Assembly (NCBI GenBank): GCA_963790095.1
Contig: CAWBNO010000002.1
Location: 5,870-69,869 of the forward strand
DNA length: 64,000 bases
Reading direction: 5' to 3'
Source of the DNA: JAAXQD01 sp963790095
Lineage (GTDB): Bacteria > Desulfobacterota > Desulfobacteria > Desulfobacterales > UBA11574
Part shown: in pieces, positions 35,858 through 44,161 of the stretch
How the letters are laid out: each line of letters begins with the position of its first letter
How positions within the stretch are numbered: position 1 is the stretch's first letter
Notes under the pieces: generated by a model
What the model was told of the DNA's origin: nothing
Database searches by the model: none
The model's input: the letters and a program-made list of their open reading frames with translations, nothing else
Made by a program: the position numbers and the translations under genes

Positions 35858-37105
35858 ATGGCCAAAAGCGATTTTAAAAAATTTATCGTCAACTCTCTGT
35901 TTTTGGGCATTCTCATCGTGCCCATGGTGGGATTTCCCGGTACCCGCTTCGAAGCTTCACGAGCCCTGACCATATGGGGAGGTATCGTCGGGATTCTTGC
36001 GCTCTGGCTGGTGAGCAAGACGGTTCGACGCAACGACATTTACCGGAGAACTGCAACCTGCCTTGAACCCTTAAAAAATAACATCTTGAGAAGATTTTCC
36101 AAACTGCCGATCCGATATTACATTTTTATTCTATTGATAGGGGTGGCGGTCTACCCGATGCTGGCCAACAACTATATGATCGACGTCGGTATCACATGCC
36201 TGATTTATATCGTCCTGGGGCTGGGCCTCAATATTGTCGTGGGACTCGCCGGCCTGCTCGATCTGGGGTATATCGCCTTTTATGCCGTGGGTGCTTACAG
36301 CTATTCCCTGCTCAACCTCCACTTCGGAATTTCTTTCTGGCTCTCTCTTCCCATCGGTATGGTTGTCGGGGCCATCTTCGGCTGCATCATCGGATACCCG
36401 ACCCTCAGGATGCGGGGGGATTATTTGGCCATCGTTACCATGGGGTTCGGCGAGATCATTCGTTTGGTATTGAACAACTGGGACAAACTGACCAAAGGCC
36501 CCAACGGACTGCTGGGTATGGCTAAACCGGCGGTGGTTTATCCGGTCTTAACCGACGGCGGGTTGAGCTGGGGTGTCTATTCAATCAATTCTCTCCACGC
36601 CCTCTACTACTTAATATTTATCATCGCCGTTCTGACGGTTGTCGGCGTTCGACGACTCGACAACTCCCGCATCGGTCGGGCCTGGGTGGCCATCCGGGAA
36701 GACGAAGTGGCCGCTGAACTGTCCGGTGTCCCCACAACCTGGCTGAAACTGCTGGCCTACGCCATGGGCGCCGCATTCGCATCGGTGGTGGGGGCGTTCT
36801 TTGCCGCCAAGCTCAGCTACACCAATCCCAACTTTTTTATTTTCATGGAATCCTGTATTGTACTGTGCATCGTCGTTCTCGGAGGCGTGGGGAGTATTCC
36901 CGGGATCATCCTGGCCGGAATTGTTTTAATCGCGGTTCCGGAAGTTTTTAGAGAGTTCCAGGACTACCGAATGTTTGCCTTTGGTCTGGCAATGGCGGCC
37001 ATGATGGTTTTGCGGCCCGAAGGTTTGATTCCGGCATCCCGGCGCAAGCGGGAGTTTCATGAAACCGAACAACTTACTTCCGAGGATTTAAACGATGGTG
37101 GTTAA
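35858..37105 (+). CDS. livM: branched-chain amino-acid ABC transporter permease LivM
   Basis: Second membrane subunit. I start it at ATG 35858 (MAKSDFKKFIVN), one base after livH. The 415-residue protein has an N-terminal extension of about 95 residues with two extra helices before the typical core beginning MIDVGITCLIYIVLGLGLNI. Core motifs are YPTLRMRGDYLAIVTMGFGE and GRAWVAIREDEVAAELSG. It ends with the permease tail RPEGLIPASRRK. The last 11 bases overlap livF. Confidence 0.93.
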   Translation: MAKSDFKKFIVNSLFLGILIVPMVGFPGTRFEASRALTIWGGIVGILALWLVSKTVRRNDIYRRTATCLEPLKNNILRRFSKLPIRYYIFILLIGVAVYPMLANNYMIDVGITCLIYIVLGLGLNIVVGLAGLLDLGYIAFYAVGAYSYSLLNLHFGISFWLSLPIGMVVGAIFGCIIGYPTLRMRGDYLAIVTMGFGEIIRLVLNNWDKLTKGPNGLLGMAKPAVVYPVLTDGGLSWGVYSINSLHALYYLIFIIAVLTVVGVRRLDNSRIGRAWVAIREDEVAAELSGVPTTWLKLLAYAMGAAFASVVGAFFAAKLSYTNPNFFIFMESCIVLCIVVLGGVGSIPGIILAGIVLIAVPEVFREFQDYRMFAFGLAMAAMMVLRPEGLIPASRRKREFHETEQLTSEDLNDGG

Positions 37106-37817
37106 GGCACCGATTCTTGAGCTCGAAAATGTGCACACATACTATGGAAATATCCATGCTTTAAAAGGTGTATCCTGCACCATACCGTCCGGCGACATCG
37201 CGTGTCTGATCGGTGCCAACGGCGCCGGTAAAACCACCACCCTGCTGACCATATTCGGTGTTCAGCGGGCGCACCGGGGTACGATAAAATTCAAGGGCCG
37301 TCCCATCCACCACCTTCGCCCCGAACAGGTGGCGGCACAGGGGATGTCCCAAGCACCGGAAGGCCGGCAGATCTTTCCCCGCATGACAACTCTGGAAAAT
37401 CTGGAGATGGGGGCCTATCTGCGCAGGGACAAGGCGGCGATGGAAAAGGATATGGACTGGGTGTTCGGTCTTTTCCCGGTGTTGAAAGATCGGACCCATC
37501 AACTGGGGGGGACCTTGAGCGGGGGAGAACAGCAGATGCTGGCCATTGGCCGGGCCCTGATGTCACGGCCGGAGCTCTTATTGCTGGACGAGCCGTCCCT
37601 GGGGCTGGCTCCTAAACTGGTGGAGCGGATCTTCGAAACGATTCTGGAAATCAATAAACAGGGCGTGACCATTTTTTTGGTGGAGCAGAACGCACACATG
37701 GCGCTGAGCATCTCCAACAACGGATACGTCATGGAGACGGGCAAGGTCGTGTTGACCGACAATGCGGCTTCGCTTTTGAAAAACGAGAAAGTTAAAAAAG
37801 CTTACTTGGGTGAATGA
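37095..37817 (+). CDS. livF: branched-chain amino-acid ABC transporter ATP-binding protein LivF
   Basis: Second ATPase of the importer. Walker A is GANGAGKTT near residues 39-47; the signature LSGGEQQMLAIGRAL and Walker B LLLDEPSLGLAP are intact, as is the LivF-specific PEGRQIFPRMTTLENLEMG. Length 240. Its ATG lies inside the end of livM, so translation is coupled. It closes the operon; no terminator hairpin is obvious after it, and an AT-rich 200-base space leads to the HU gene. Confidence 0.94.
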   Translation: MVVKAPILELENVHTYYGNIHALKGVSCTIPSGDIACLIGANGAGKTTTLLTIFGVQRAHRGTIKFKGRPIHHLRPEQVAAQGMSQAPEGRQIFPRMTTLENLEMGAYLRRDKAAMEKDMDWVFGLFPVLKDRTHQLGGTLSGGEQQMLAIGRALMSRPELLLLDEPSLGLAPKLVERIFETILEINKQGVTIFLVEQNAHMALSISNNGYVMETGKVVLTDNAASLLKNEKVKKAYLGE

Positions 37818-38020
37818 TGCCCGAGACCCATGTAAAAAATCTTCAAAAAACATTGTTTCAATCCACAAAAAGCCGCGCCATTCCAAAGATAACGACGGTT
37901 CGTCTGCATAAGACTAAAAAATATAAGGTTTTTCTTGACTCTCTAAATTAGATATTGTAACTGAATCTTATTCACTGTAAATTGTTTGTGATAATTTTTA
38001 ACATCAGGAAAGGGGGCACG

Positions 38021-38284
38021 ATGACAAAAGCAGACTTAATTGAAAAGATGGCTAAAGATGCAGGTATTTCTAAAGTCGCGGCCAAAGCGGCATTGGAGTC
38101 GTTTGTTGACGGGATTACAACAGGTCTGAAAAAAAGAAACAGCAAAGTGACCCTGGTGGGTTTTGGAACATTCCGCAAGGTCTATCGAAAAACCCGAATG
38201 GGACGTAATCCACAGACCGGTGAAAAGATTAAAATCAAGGGCAGAAATACGGTGACCTTTAAGCCGGGAAAAAATCTCAAATAA
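38021..38284 (+). CDS. HU family DNA-binding protein
   Basis: An 87-residue HU-type protein with the arm signature GRNPQTGEKIKI and end VTFKPGKNLK, typical of canonical HU (closer to it than the 19,388 gene). ATG at 38021 has AAAGGGGG upstream. The preceding 90 bases are AT-rich with a TTGACT at 37,932 that might be a -35 element. Monocistronic. After the gene, 38,285-38,580 holds only GC-rich hairpins (for example CCGCTTGCGG and CCGCATGCGG) and no gene. Confidence 0.93.
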   Translation: MTKADLIEKMAKDAGISKVAAKAALESFVDGITTGLKKRNSKVTLVGFGTFRKVYRKTRMGRNPQTGEKIKIKGRNTVTFKPGKNLK

Positions 38285-38581
38285 AAATTAAACATAGCAT
38301 TTCTTACTGAATTATCGCATACCCAACCGCTTGCGGCGGGCACTCTTTCTATATCCTTTCCTTGGGAAGAGGGGTAGGGTGAAGAATAGTTTGTGTCATC
38401 CTTTCACAGACCCCGTCCGCATGCGGCGGGGTGCTTCATTTGTGCACGGCAAATTGCCTTCCAACCGCACCAAATTTTATCCGCCTCTGGCGGATTTTCT
38501 CTTGCTTCCCAAAACGCTTTTTCCCAAAAGACTCAAAAATCGCTTACCGTAAGGTTTTGAAACGGTTTCCCGGGCCGTTGT

Positions 38582-39529
38582 TCATTCGTCGGTGTGGCTT
38601 CGGGCACGAAGAATACTGGGTGCATTTTCGTCTTGTTCCTGGTTCATCTGGAGACATATGATGGATGCGATGATGATGATACCGCCGGTGATCTGGGCGA
38701 CTTCCATAATTTCATTGAGGAAGATATAAGAGACGATGCCGGCGGTGATGGGTTCGAGGGTAGCGGTGATGCTGGCTCGGGTGGAGCGGATCAGGTTGAT
38801 GCCCTCCAGATAAAGGCCGAAAGGAACCAGGGTTCCCAGAACGCCGATATACAGAATCCATGCCCACTGTATCGGGGAGTACGCGTGCATAAAGGCTTCC
38901 AGGGGCGGATGGAGTACGTTCCACACCAGCGCTCCGAAAAACAGTGCAAAAAAAAGAACCGTCCACGGGTTGTAGCGGCGCATGCCGTATTCGCCGTGAA
39001 CCGAATACCAGGCAAAGGTGATGGCCGACAGGATGCCGCTGAGAATGCCGACGATATTCATGGACAGAATTTCGAGATTGTAGGCGCCGACGACCAGATA
39101 GCACCCGAATGTGGCACCCACAAGGGCTATAACAGTTACGGGTGATAGCTTATCTCGCATGAACACAACCGAATGGATGGCGATAAAGCTGGGGGCCAGA
39201 TACTGGAGCAAAATGGCGGCCGCCACCTTTATTTTACTGATGGTAAACAAATAGGTGAACTGGACCCCGGCCATGCCCACGGTGCCGAAGAGCACGAAAT
39301 AGAGTATGTCTTTTCGATCTATTTTCAGGAGGGAACGGTTGCGTATGGACAGCCACAGAAGTAATAGCCCCGAAGAGATTGTCAGGCGAAGTTGAACCAG
39401 TTGATAGGGCGTGACACCGCTGTTGAACAGAAACTTGGCCGACGATCCGGACACCCCCCACATGAATGCGGCGGTCACCACATAAAGATACCCCCATCTA
39501 TAGTTTTTCACAGATTCATTTGATTTCAT
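38582..39529 (-). CDS. EamA/DMT family transporter
   Basis: A 315-residue permease with ten predicted helices in two EamA halves. The first half includes FMWGVSGSSAKFLFN; the second ends with TATLEPITAGIVSYIFLNEI, the family signature. A short polar tail follows. The substrate is unknown. It is unrelated at the residue level to the EamA gene at 29,731 beyond family motifs. It converges on the hairpin-rich region after the HU gene. Confidence 0.88.
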   Translation of the reverse strand: MKSNESVKNYRWGYLYVVTAAFMWGVSGSSAKFLFNSGVTPYQLVQLRLTISSGLLLLWLSIRNRSLLKIDRKDILYFVLFGTVGMAGVQFTYLFTISKIKVAAAILLQYLAPSFIAIHSVVFMRDKLSPVTVIALVGATFGCYLVVGAYNLEILSMNIVGILSGILSAITFAWYSVHGEYGMRRYNPWTVLFFALFFGALVWNVLHPPLEAFMHAYSPIQWAWILYIGVLGTLVPFGLYLEGINLIRSTRASITATLEPITAGIVSYIFLNEIMEVAQITGGIIIIASIICLQMNQEQDENAPSILRARSHTDE

Positions 39530-39637
39530 AGCTGGAAAAGAAGTAAAGTTTAAAGTGAACTAAAGTTGATGGTTGTAGCCTTGGCACTATCAAATTAAGT
39601 AGAAAATAATTTGCGCTAAAAGCGCTTTCCTCAACTT

Positions 39638-40654
39638 TTAGGCATTTGATATTTCAATGATCTTTTTCAGCGCCTCAAAATCTTCGATAACATAATCTGC
39701 GCCTGCCGCTATCAGATCTCTTTTCAGACGCTCTTTGTCGGACGATGACTTCAGGATTCCGATGCCGATGAAACCCGCCATGGATCGTGAGGCCGCCTCC
39801 ATATCATCGGGCATATCTCCGATAAAAAAAGATTTTGATACCCTATCTTTTTGGGCCGATTCGATGGCATCCAGCATGTAGGGATTTGGTTTGCTGAGGG
39901 CCACCTTTCTTTTTTCCCGTTGGAATATTTTCCGTTCTTCCTCGAGGCAGTCGTCGAGGGTGAGGATATCCGAGAAAAACTTCCGGAGGTCAAAGAGATC
40001 CAGAGGGTAGTCCGCCTCAGCCCTGGGCCGCCCGGTGGCAATGGCCAGGGTGTTGTTTTCGGATAAGGATTCAAGGAGGTGTTTGTCGATCATCAGTTTT
40101 TCCTGGTTTATGTATCCTTTTTCATGAAACACCTTTGCCGGAATCCCATAGGTGGACTCGAAAAGTTCCTTGCCAAGATAGATCTCTTGAAAAATCTGTT
40201 TGATAATATTTCCGCTTCCCACATCTCCGGTATAAAGGGCGGCAACGAATTCGTTCTCTACGCTTTCGGTTCTATTCATCAGCGTGGAGATGGGCATTTT
40301 TTCGGACTTCAAAAATTCGGCCAAAACTGCCACATCACACCGGCTGATGGCGTTATGGTATCTGGTCCAGGGATCTGAATCTTCCGGGCCGGCAGCGTTT
40401 TCAATCAGGGTGAACAACAGATTGATGACCAAAAATGTCAGATCCCAGTCATTGTTGAGACCGCCGCTCTGTTTGACTCTGGCAAGATCGGCCAAGGGAA
40501 ACAGCGGATCGGGGAGACGCTCCCAAGAACCTGCACCGTTGAAAAACAAACGGGCCGTTTGTCTTACCGTTTCTCGATAGGACCCTGAGACATCGACAAT
40601 AACCCCGTCCATGTCGAACACGATCAATGCCTGAGATTTTGTTTGTTTGTTCAT
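39638..40654 (-). CDS. HAD superfamily hydrolase (TIGR01548-like)
   Basis: A 338-residue protein, longer than most HAD phosphatases. Motif I is VFDMDGVIVDVSGSYRETVR near residue 12, with the nucleophile Asp and second Asp. A large helical cap of roughly 190 residues follows, including SGGLNNDWDLTFLVINLLF, a stretch seen in the TIGR01548 group. Motif II lies at LAIATGRPRAEAD, the Lys at ALSKPNPYMLD and motif IV at FFIGDMPDDMEAA. All catalytic residues are present, so a phosphatase or phosphonatase-type activity is expected; substrate unknown. Confidence 0.85.
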   Translation of the reverse strand: MNKQTKSQALIVFDMDGVIVDVSGSYRETVRQTARLFFNGAGSWERLPDPLFPLADLARVKQSGGLNNDWDLTFLVINLLFTLIENAAGPEDSDPWTRYHNAISRCDVAVLAEFLKSEKMPISTLMNRTESVENEFVAALYTGDVGSGNIIKQIFQEIYLGKELFESTYGIPAKVFHEKGYINQEKLMIDKHLLESLSENNTLAIATGRPRAEADYPLDLFDLRKFFSDILTLDDCLEEERKIFQREKRKVALSKPNPYMLDAIESAQKDRVSKSFFIGDMPDDMEAASRSMAGFIGIGILKSSSDKERLKRDLIAAGADYVIEDFEALKKIIEISNA

Positions 40655-40693
40655 AACCGAAAAGAAAATTTTGTGGATTTAATGTTGACGGTT

Positions 40694-40750
40694 TCGTAAA
40701 AAGTCTTTTGCGATGGACATCGAGGAAAATCAGACTTTTTGCGAGTTCAT
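40694..40750 (+). repeat. inverted repeat CGTAAAAAGTC ... GACTTTTTGCG
   Basis: TCGTAAAAAGTCTTTT at about 40,694 and AGACTTTTTGCGAG ending near 40,745 form an 11-12 bp inverted repeat with a spacer of about 25 bases, upstream of the HAD gene. It resembles short intergenic palindromes of REP type. To 40,990 nothing else is seen. Confidence 0.5.
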
Positions 40751-40990
40751 CCATGTTAGCAGACGATGACAGAAGTCAACGGCTTCTTTTTGTCTTTCCC
40801 AGTATCACGATTGCAGCTGTATATAAACTCAAATTTTCGTTTTTTTTTACAGGGATCTCAAAAATGCAAATTCCGTTCAAAAGCAAGTCGAAGCTTGCAA
40901 AGTCCCGACATTCGGAGGCCCGAGACCATGAAAAGGAGCAGCATGCATGGCCGTATTTGAGCATTAATGTTTGGGCATGAAATATTTGGT

Positions 40991-41461
40991 TCAGACCGCC
41001 CTTAAGAAACTCTCGGGGTCGATTTCGAAGTTGAAGGACAGGGCACTGGTGATGGCATTCAAATTCTCCTGGAGTACCGCTGTTTCGGAAGGAAGCGGCG
41101 GACGGTCTTGGACCATCGATCGGATGGTAAAGGCAAGACCCTGAACCCGCTGACGGAACTCGCGGGCGGGAAGTGCTGTTTCTATGCCCGGACTGTCTAA
41201 AGCTTCAGCGGGGCTGTGGTGTTTGGAAACGGTCGGTGTGTCGAAAAGCGTCATGGACCCATAAAAAACGTGGTTTGAATTTTCCGCCACCGCCTGTTTC
41301 CTGAAATCTCCAATCGGACAACTGCACAGACAGGCTTTGGCCATGATAATCAGGAGTTTCAACCTCGACAAGAAAACGTAGGTGTCACATGTTCCGTGGA
41401 TCTCAACAGCTCCAGACGCCAATAGAATTGTTCGGCGTTTCCTGGAATCGATTGTCTTCAT
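40991..41461 (-). CDS. hypothetical protein
   Basis: A 156-residue frame from ATG 41461, which has GGAGGACACC directly upstream and so is preferred over the longer frame from 41536. I recognise no family. One stretch is hydrophobic (LKLLIIMAKACLCSC, near residue 32) with a cluster of cysteines (CLCSCPIG). The C-terminal 70 residues look helical and amphipathic and include ETALPAREFRQRVQGLAFTI. It may be real, judging by the ribosome binding site and even codon use, but has no support from neighbours. Confidence 0.45.
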   Translation of the reverse strand: MKTIDSRKRRTILLASGAVEIHGTCDTYVFLSRLKLLIIMAKACLCSCPIGDFRKQAVAENSNHVFYGSMTLFDTPTVSKHHSPAEALDSPGIETALPAREFRQRVQGLAFTIRSMVQDRPPLPSETAVLQENLNAITSALSFNFEIDPESFLRAV

Positions 41462-41750
41462 GGTGTCCTCCGGGTTGAACGCAGTATGGAAAAGAAAAGA
41501 CAGGACGGGTAAAATTATTGTTCGAATAAGAAGCAAAAATCGTGCAAACGCCTTTAAATTTATGATGGTATCGTGTAAAGCTTTAAATATTAAATGGTTA
41601 TCCTATTCCGGGTCCCATAGCTACACATCTCCTTTTTGGAAAAATGTGTGAAATATGAACCAAAAACCTCAAAAATCATGAAAAGATTTTCACAGTCTAT
41701 GCCCCGTGGATCGGATAAATTTTACCCGGTAACCGGGGAAAAATGTCTCA

Positions 41751-41795
41751 AAATTGACAAAAAATGACCCATACACTTCCCAATTTTGTCAATTT
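41751..41795 (+). promoter_or_regulatory. perfect 12-bp palindrome, candidate sigma-54 activator site
   Basis: AAATTGACAAAA (41,751-41,762) and its exact reverse complement TTTTGTCAATTT (41,784-41,795) are separated by 21 bases. The centre is about 117 bases upstream of the -12 element of the sigma-54-type promoter at 41,877, the usual distance for an enhancer-binding protein. Confidence 0.6.
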
Positions 41796-41876
41796 GCAAG
41801 TTGGAGAAAAAATTTAAATTATGTTAACCCATTGAAAATAAAGGCAAGGGAAAAAATAAAGGCAGGGGGTTATACT

Positions 41877-41892
41877 TGGCATGGTTTTAGCA
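41877..41892 (+). promoter_or_regulatory. candidate sigma-54 promoter
   Basis: TGGCATGGTTTTAGCA fits TGGCAYR-N4-TTGCW with one mismatch. The -24 GG (41,878-41,879) and -12 GC (41,890-41,891) have the required spacing. Predicted transcription start is near 41,903. Confidence 0.6.
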
Positions 41893-41902
41893 CATCAATA
41901 AA

Positions 41903-42101
41903 TCGAGACAAAAAAATTCTCGAATGTGCGTGCATCTTTTCTGCTGGGCATCTTCAAAACAAAAACAAAACGCAAAGATGTACCCCAGTGTTAATAACGG
42001 CATTGCGGGAATCCCGGAAAATCGGTTGGGTTTTGTTGGCGAGGCAACCTATCTTCCCCACCTTCACATAGGGGTGATCCGTAAGGGTCGCCCTTTTTTT
42101 T
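41903..42101 (+). ncRNA. candidate sigma-54-dependent small RNA of about 200 nt
   Basis: Between the sigma-54-type promoter and an intrinsic terminator there is no convincing reading frame. The predicted 5' end coincides with a hairpin TCGAGA/TCTCGA (41,903-41,923). A central part can pair (GCGGGAATCCCG near 42,003-42,018). The 3' end is the terminator GGGTGATCC-GTAA-GGGTCGCCC with eight T. The rest of the gene-free interval 41,462-42,320, to either side, shows nothing further that I can identify. That it is an RNA gene is inferred from promoter, palindrome and terminator together. Confidence 0.5.
42072..42101 (+). terminator. intrinsic terminator
   Basis: A nine-base stem GGGTGATCC/GGGTCGCCC (two G-U pairs) with a GTAA tetraloop is followed by eight T (42,094-42,101). 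This is a strong rho-independent terminator. Confidence 0.85.
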
Positions 42102-42320
42102 GGCAACTTCTATATACCCATGGTACGTCGAAGCAGAGTTTGGAACGCCTGTCGGAACGTTGTGGCGATTCCGATTTATTGGGGGCCGATGGAATGCATT
42201 TTAAATTTATATTTCATCGGGCGAAACCCCTCTTTCTTTTCTGTGAACCCATACCGAAGATCCCGCAAGTGTCGTCGTGGACGCCAGCCGGTATATTGGG
42301 GCTCGACTCGGTTTTTAATT

Positions 42321-42749
42321 TCAGGTTAAATTGGAGGCGGGTAGGGCAATGAGGGTGACCATTGCCTTGGCCACCAGTTTTTCTTGACCGTCGGATATGG
42401 AGAAGACTTCGGACTCTGAAACTTTGATCTTCCGGCCGTTGTTGACGACTTTTGAACGGCAGACCATGCGTTCGCCCACGGCGGGCTTGAAAAAATTAAT
42501 TTTGAATTCGATGGTCAGGATTCGAAACGATTCGGAAACCGTCGTATAGGCGGCGTATCCGGCGGTATGATCCGCCATGGTCGCGATCACGCCGGCGTGT
42601 ACAAATCCGTCCTGCTGGCTGTGGACCGGCCGGATCTCGAGGCTGGATTCAAAAACTCCTTCGGCCACCACCCGGGGCTCGAACCCGCACGTTTTCGGAA
42701 ATCCCTGGACATAATCTTTTTTTAAATATTCAATTCGTTCTGTGTTCAT
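42321..42749 (-). CDS. PaaI-family hotdog thioesterase
   Basis: Probably hydrolyses an acyl-CoA. The start at ATG 42749 has AAGGAGAAT upstream, giving 142 residues. The hotdog core shows HSQQDGFVHAGVIATMADHT, where HAG and ADHT correspond to the PaaI motif (HGG, DxA) with substitutions, then ILTIEFKINFFKPAVGE. Such single-domain proteins act as tetramers in the cytoplasm on aromatic or fatty acyl-CoA esters. It is divergent from the CheR gene at 42,864. Confidence 0.85.
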   Translation of the reverse strand: MNTERIEYLKKDYVQGFPKTCGFEPRVVAEGVFESSLEIRPVHSQQDGFVHAGVIATMADHTAGYAAYTTVSESFRILTIEFKINFFKPAVGERMVCRSKVVNNGRKIKVSESEVFSISDGQEKLVAKAMVTLIALPASNLT

Positions 42750-42863
42750 AAACGATTCTCCTTTTTTCCCCTCCCTGTTTTCCCTGCACAGATCCGCATT
42801 TTTCTGACAGAAGATTCGAAAATAACCCTTGCACAATCGGCCGGTAAAGATAAAGATAATTGT

Positions 42864-43692
42864 ATGGATGATGCGCAATTTCGTCAACTCCTTAATCGAT
42901 TTGAATTTTCCTGGTCAGGGTACCGCAAAGTCAGAAAAGGGGTTAAAAAGCGGGTTGGCCGGTATATGACAGCAGCCGGGTGTCGCACCATGGCGGCCTT
43001 TCTGGCGGAGCTGGAACAAAACCCTGAAACGAGACGTGCGTGTGAACTCCTGATGACCGTGTCCATCAGTCGTTTTTTCCGGGACCGAAGATTCTGGGAG
43101 ACCCTCGAAAAAACCCTGCTGCCGGAAATTATCCATAGGCGCAACCAAAAAATTTCGGTCTGGTCGGCGGGATGCGCATGCGGAGATGAAGTTTACAGCT
43201 TCATGATCGTCTGGGATCGCCTCAGCAAGACCTGTTCCCATCTTCCGGATCTCGAGATGACGGCCACCGACCTGAATCCAACACATCTCCAGCGGGCCCG
43301 GGCTGGAATTTATTCCCACGGAAGTCTCAAAGAGCTCAACCCGGAAATCCGATCCGAATATTTCAGGCAAAAGCCGGGTAAAAAACTTTTCCATGTGAAA
43401 GATTTTCTCAAAAAAGACATTTCTTGGAGGATTCACCACCTTCTGTCCGACCCTCCGGGGCGAGATTTTGACATGGTCTTTTTACGGAACAGCGTCCTGA
43501 CCTATTACGAAGAAAATACCGAAGAAAAGGGCGTTGGAAAAGGTGCTGTCGGGGCTTGTTCCCGGCGGGATCCTGATCATAGGGGCCCACGAATCGATCC
43601 CCTTTGAAACACCGGGTCTTTCCGGGGTCGACCCGTATCCGTATGTTTTCAGGAGAAGGGCTGAAAAACAACCCGATGGTTTCAGGTCCTGA
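42864..43692 (+). pseudogene. cheR: CheR-type protein glutamate methyltransferase, frameshifted
   Basis: CheR enzymes methylate glutamates of chemoreceptors using SAM. The first frame runs from ATG 42864 with the N-terminal helical domain, then VSISRFFRDRRFWETLEKTL, SVWSAGCACGDEVYS (motif I), EMTATDLNPTHLQRARAGIY and FDMVFLRNSVLTYYEE. It then leaves the family pattern. Within GAAGAAAAGGGCG (about 43,521-43,533) removal of one base restores EEKALEKVLSGLVPGG and AHESIPFETPGL, ending at TGA 43,690-43,692. So the gene is whole except for a one-base insertion in a homopolymer. No other chemotaxis genes are near. Confidence 0.8.
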
Positions 43693-43712
43693 AGCCGACG
43701 ATCATTGCAGAC

Positions 43713-43812
43713 ATAACCTCAACGTCGCAAAAGTCGAGGATGCCTCAGACCCGAGGCGTCAAGGGTGAAGCCCCGCAGACAAAGCGGGATAGACCTCCGT
43801 CATTTACTGCTT
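43713..43812 (+). repeat. dispersed repeat family B, copy 2
   Basis: Shorter copy of the element at 13,286. Its head CCTCAACGTCGCAAAAGTCGAGG forms the same kind of fold-back as the head of copy 1, but with different paired bases (CCTC/GAGG here, CCTAA/TTAGG there). The tail CAGACAAAGCGGGATAGACC and TCCGTCATTTACTGC matches copy 1. The two copies are in the same orientation. Confidence 0.7.
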
Positions 43813-43922
43813 TGGATATCACTGGCAGTCGAGTTCAGTATATTGGGAATAAATGAACACAACGCTATGGTTTAAGCGGTTTTATACAAATCTCATCGTG
43901 TTGTTAATTCAACTATGAGGAT

Positions 43923-43952
43923 AAAAAAAGCCGCTTAAAAACAGCGGCTTTT
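43923..43952 (-). terminator. intrinsic terminator of tRNA-Pro
   Basis: On the minus strand AAAAGCCGCT and AGCGGCTTTT form a stem around TTTTTA, followed by a run of seven T. It lies just downstream of the tRNA-Pro 3' end. Confidence 0.8.
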
Positions 43953-43967
43953 CGTATTATTTTTATT

Positions 43968-44044
43968 TGGTCGGGACGAGAGGATTTGAACCTCCGACCC
44001 CAGCGTCCCGAACGCTGTGCTCTACCAGACTGAGCCACGTCCCG
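43968..44044 (-). tRNA. tRNA-Pro (anticodon CGG)
   Basis: On the minus strand the 5' acceptor CGGGACG (44,044-44,038) pairs with CGTCCCG, followed by discriminator A and an encoded CCA (43,970-43,968). The anticodon arm is CAGCG-TTCGGGA-CGCTG, giving anticodon CGG, and the T loop reads GGTTCAAATCC. All arms are intact; total 77 nt. Confidence 0.95.
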
Positions 44045-44161
44045 ACTTATACCGTCTTTTTATGTCCTCCATATGGAATTGTCAATATTTTTAATTCCCA
44101 AAATATCCATTAATAAAAACTGGATTCAAGGGCATTCAATCCATAACAATTCCTTGGGTAT

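Noticed and set aside
41960..42060. Possible cyclic-dinucleotide (GEMM) riboswitch, from ACGCAAAG at 41,970
   Set aside because: The upstream GCAAACC-type half and the receptor-like third stem are missing, and no gene follows the terminator closely in that orientation.
41924..42352. A 142-codon frame across the candidate small RNA
   Set aside because: It runs through a strong terminator, starts at a poor site without ribosome binding site, and has a composition unlike neighbouring proteins.
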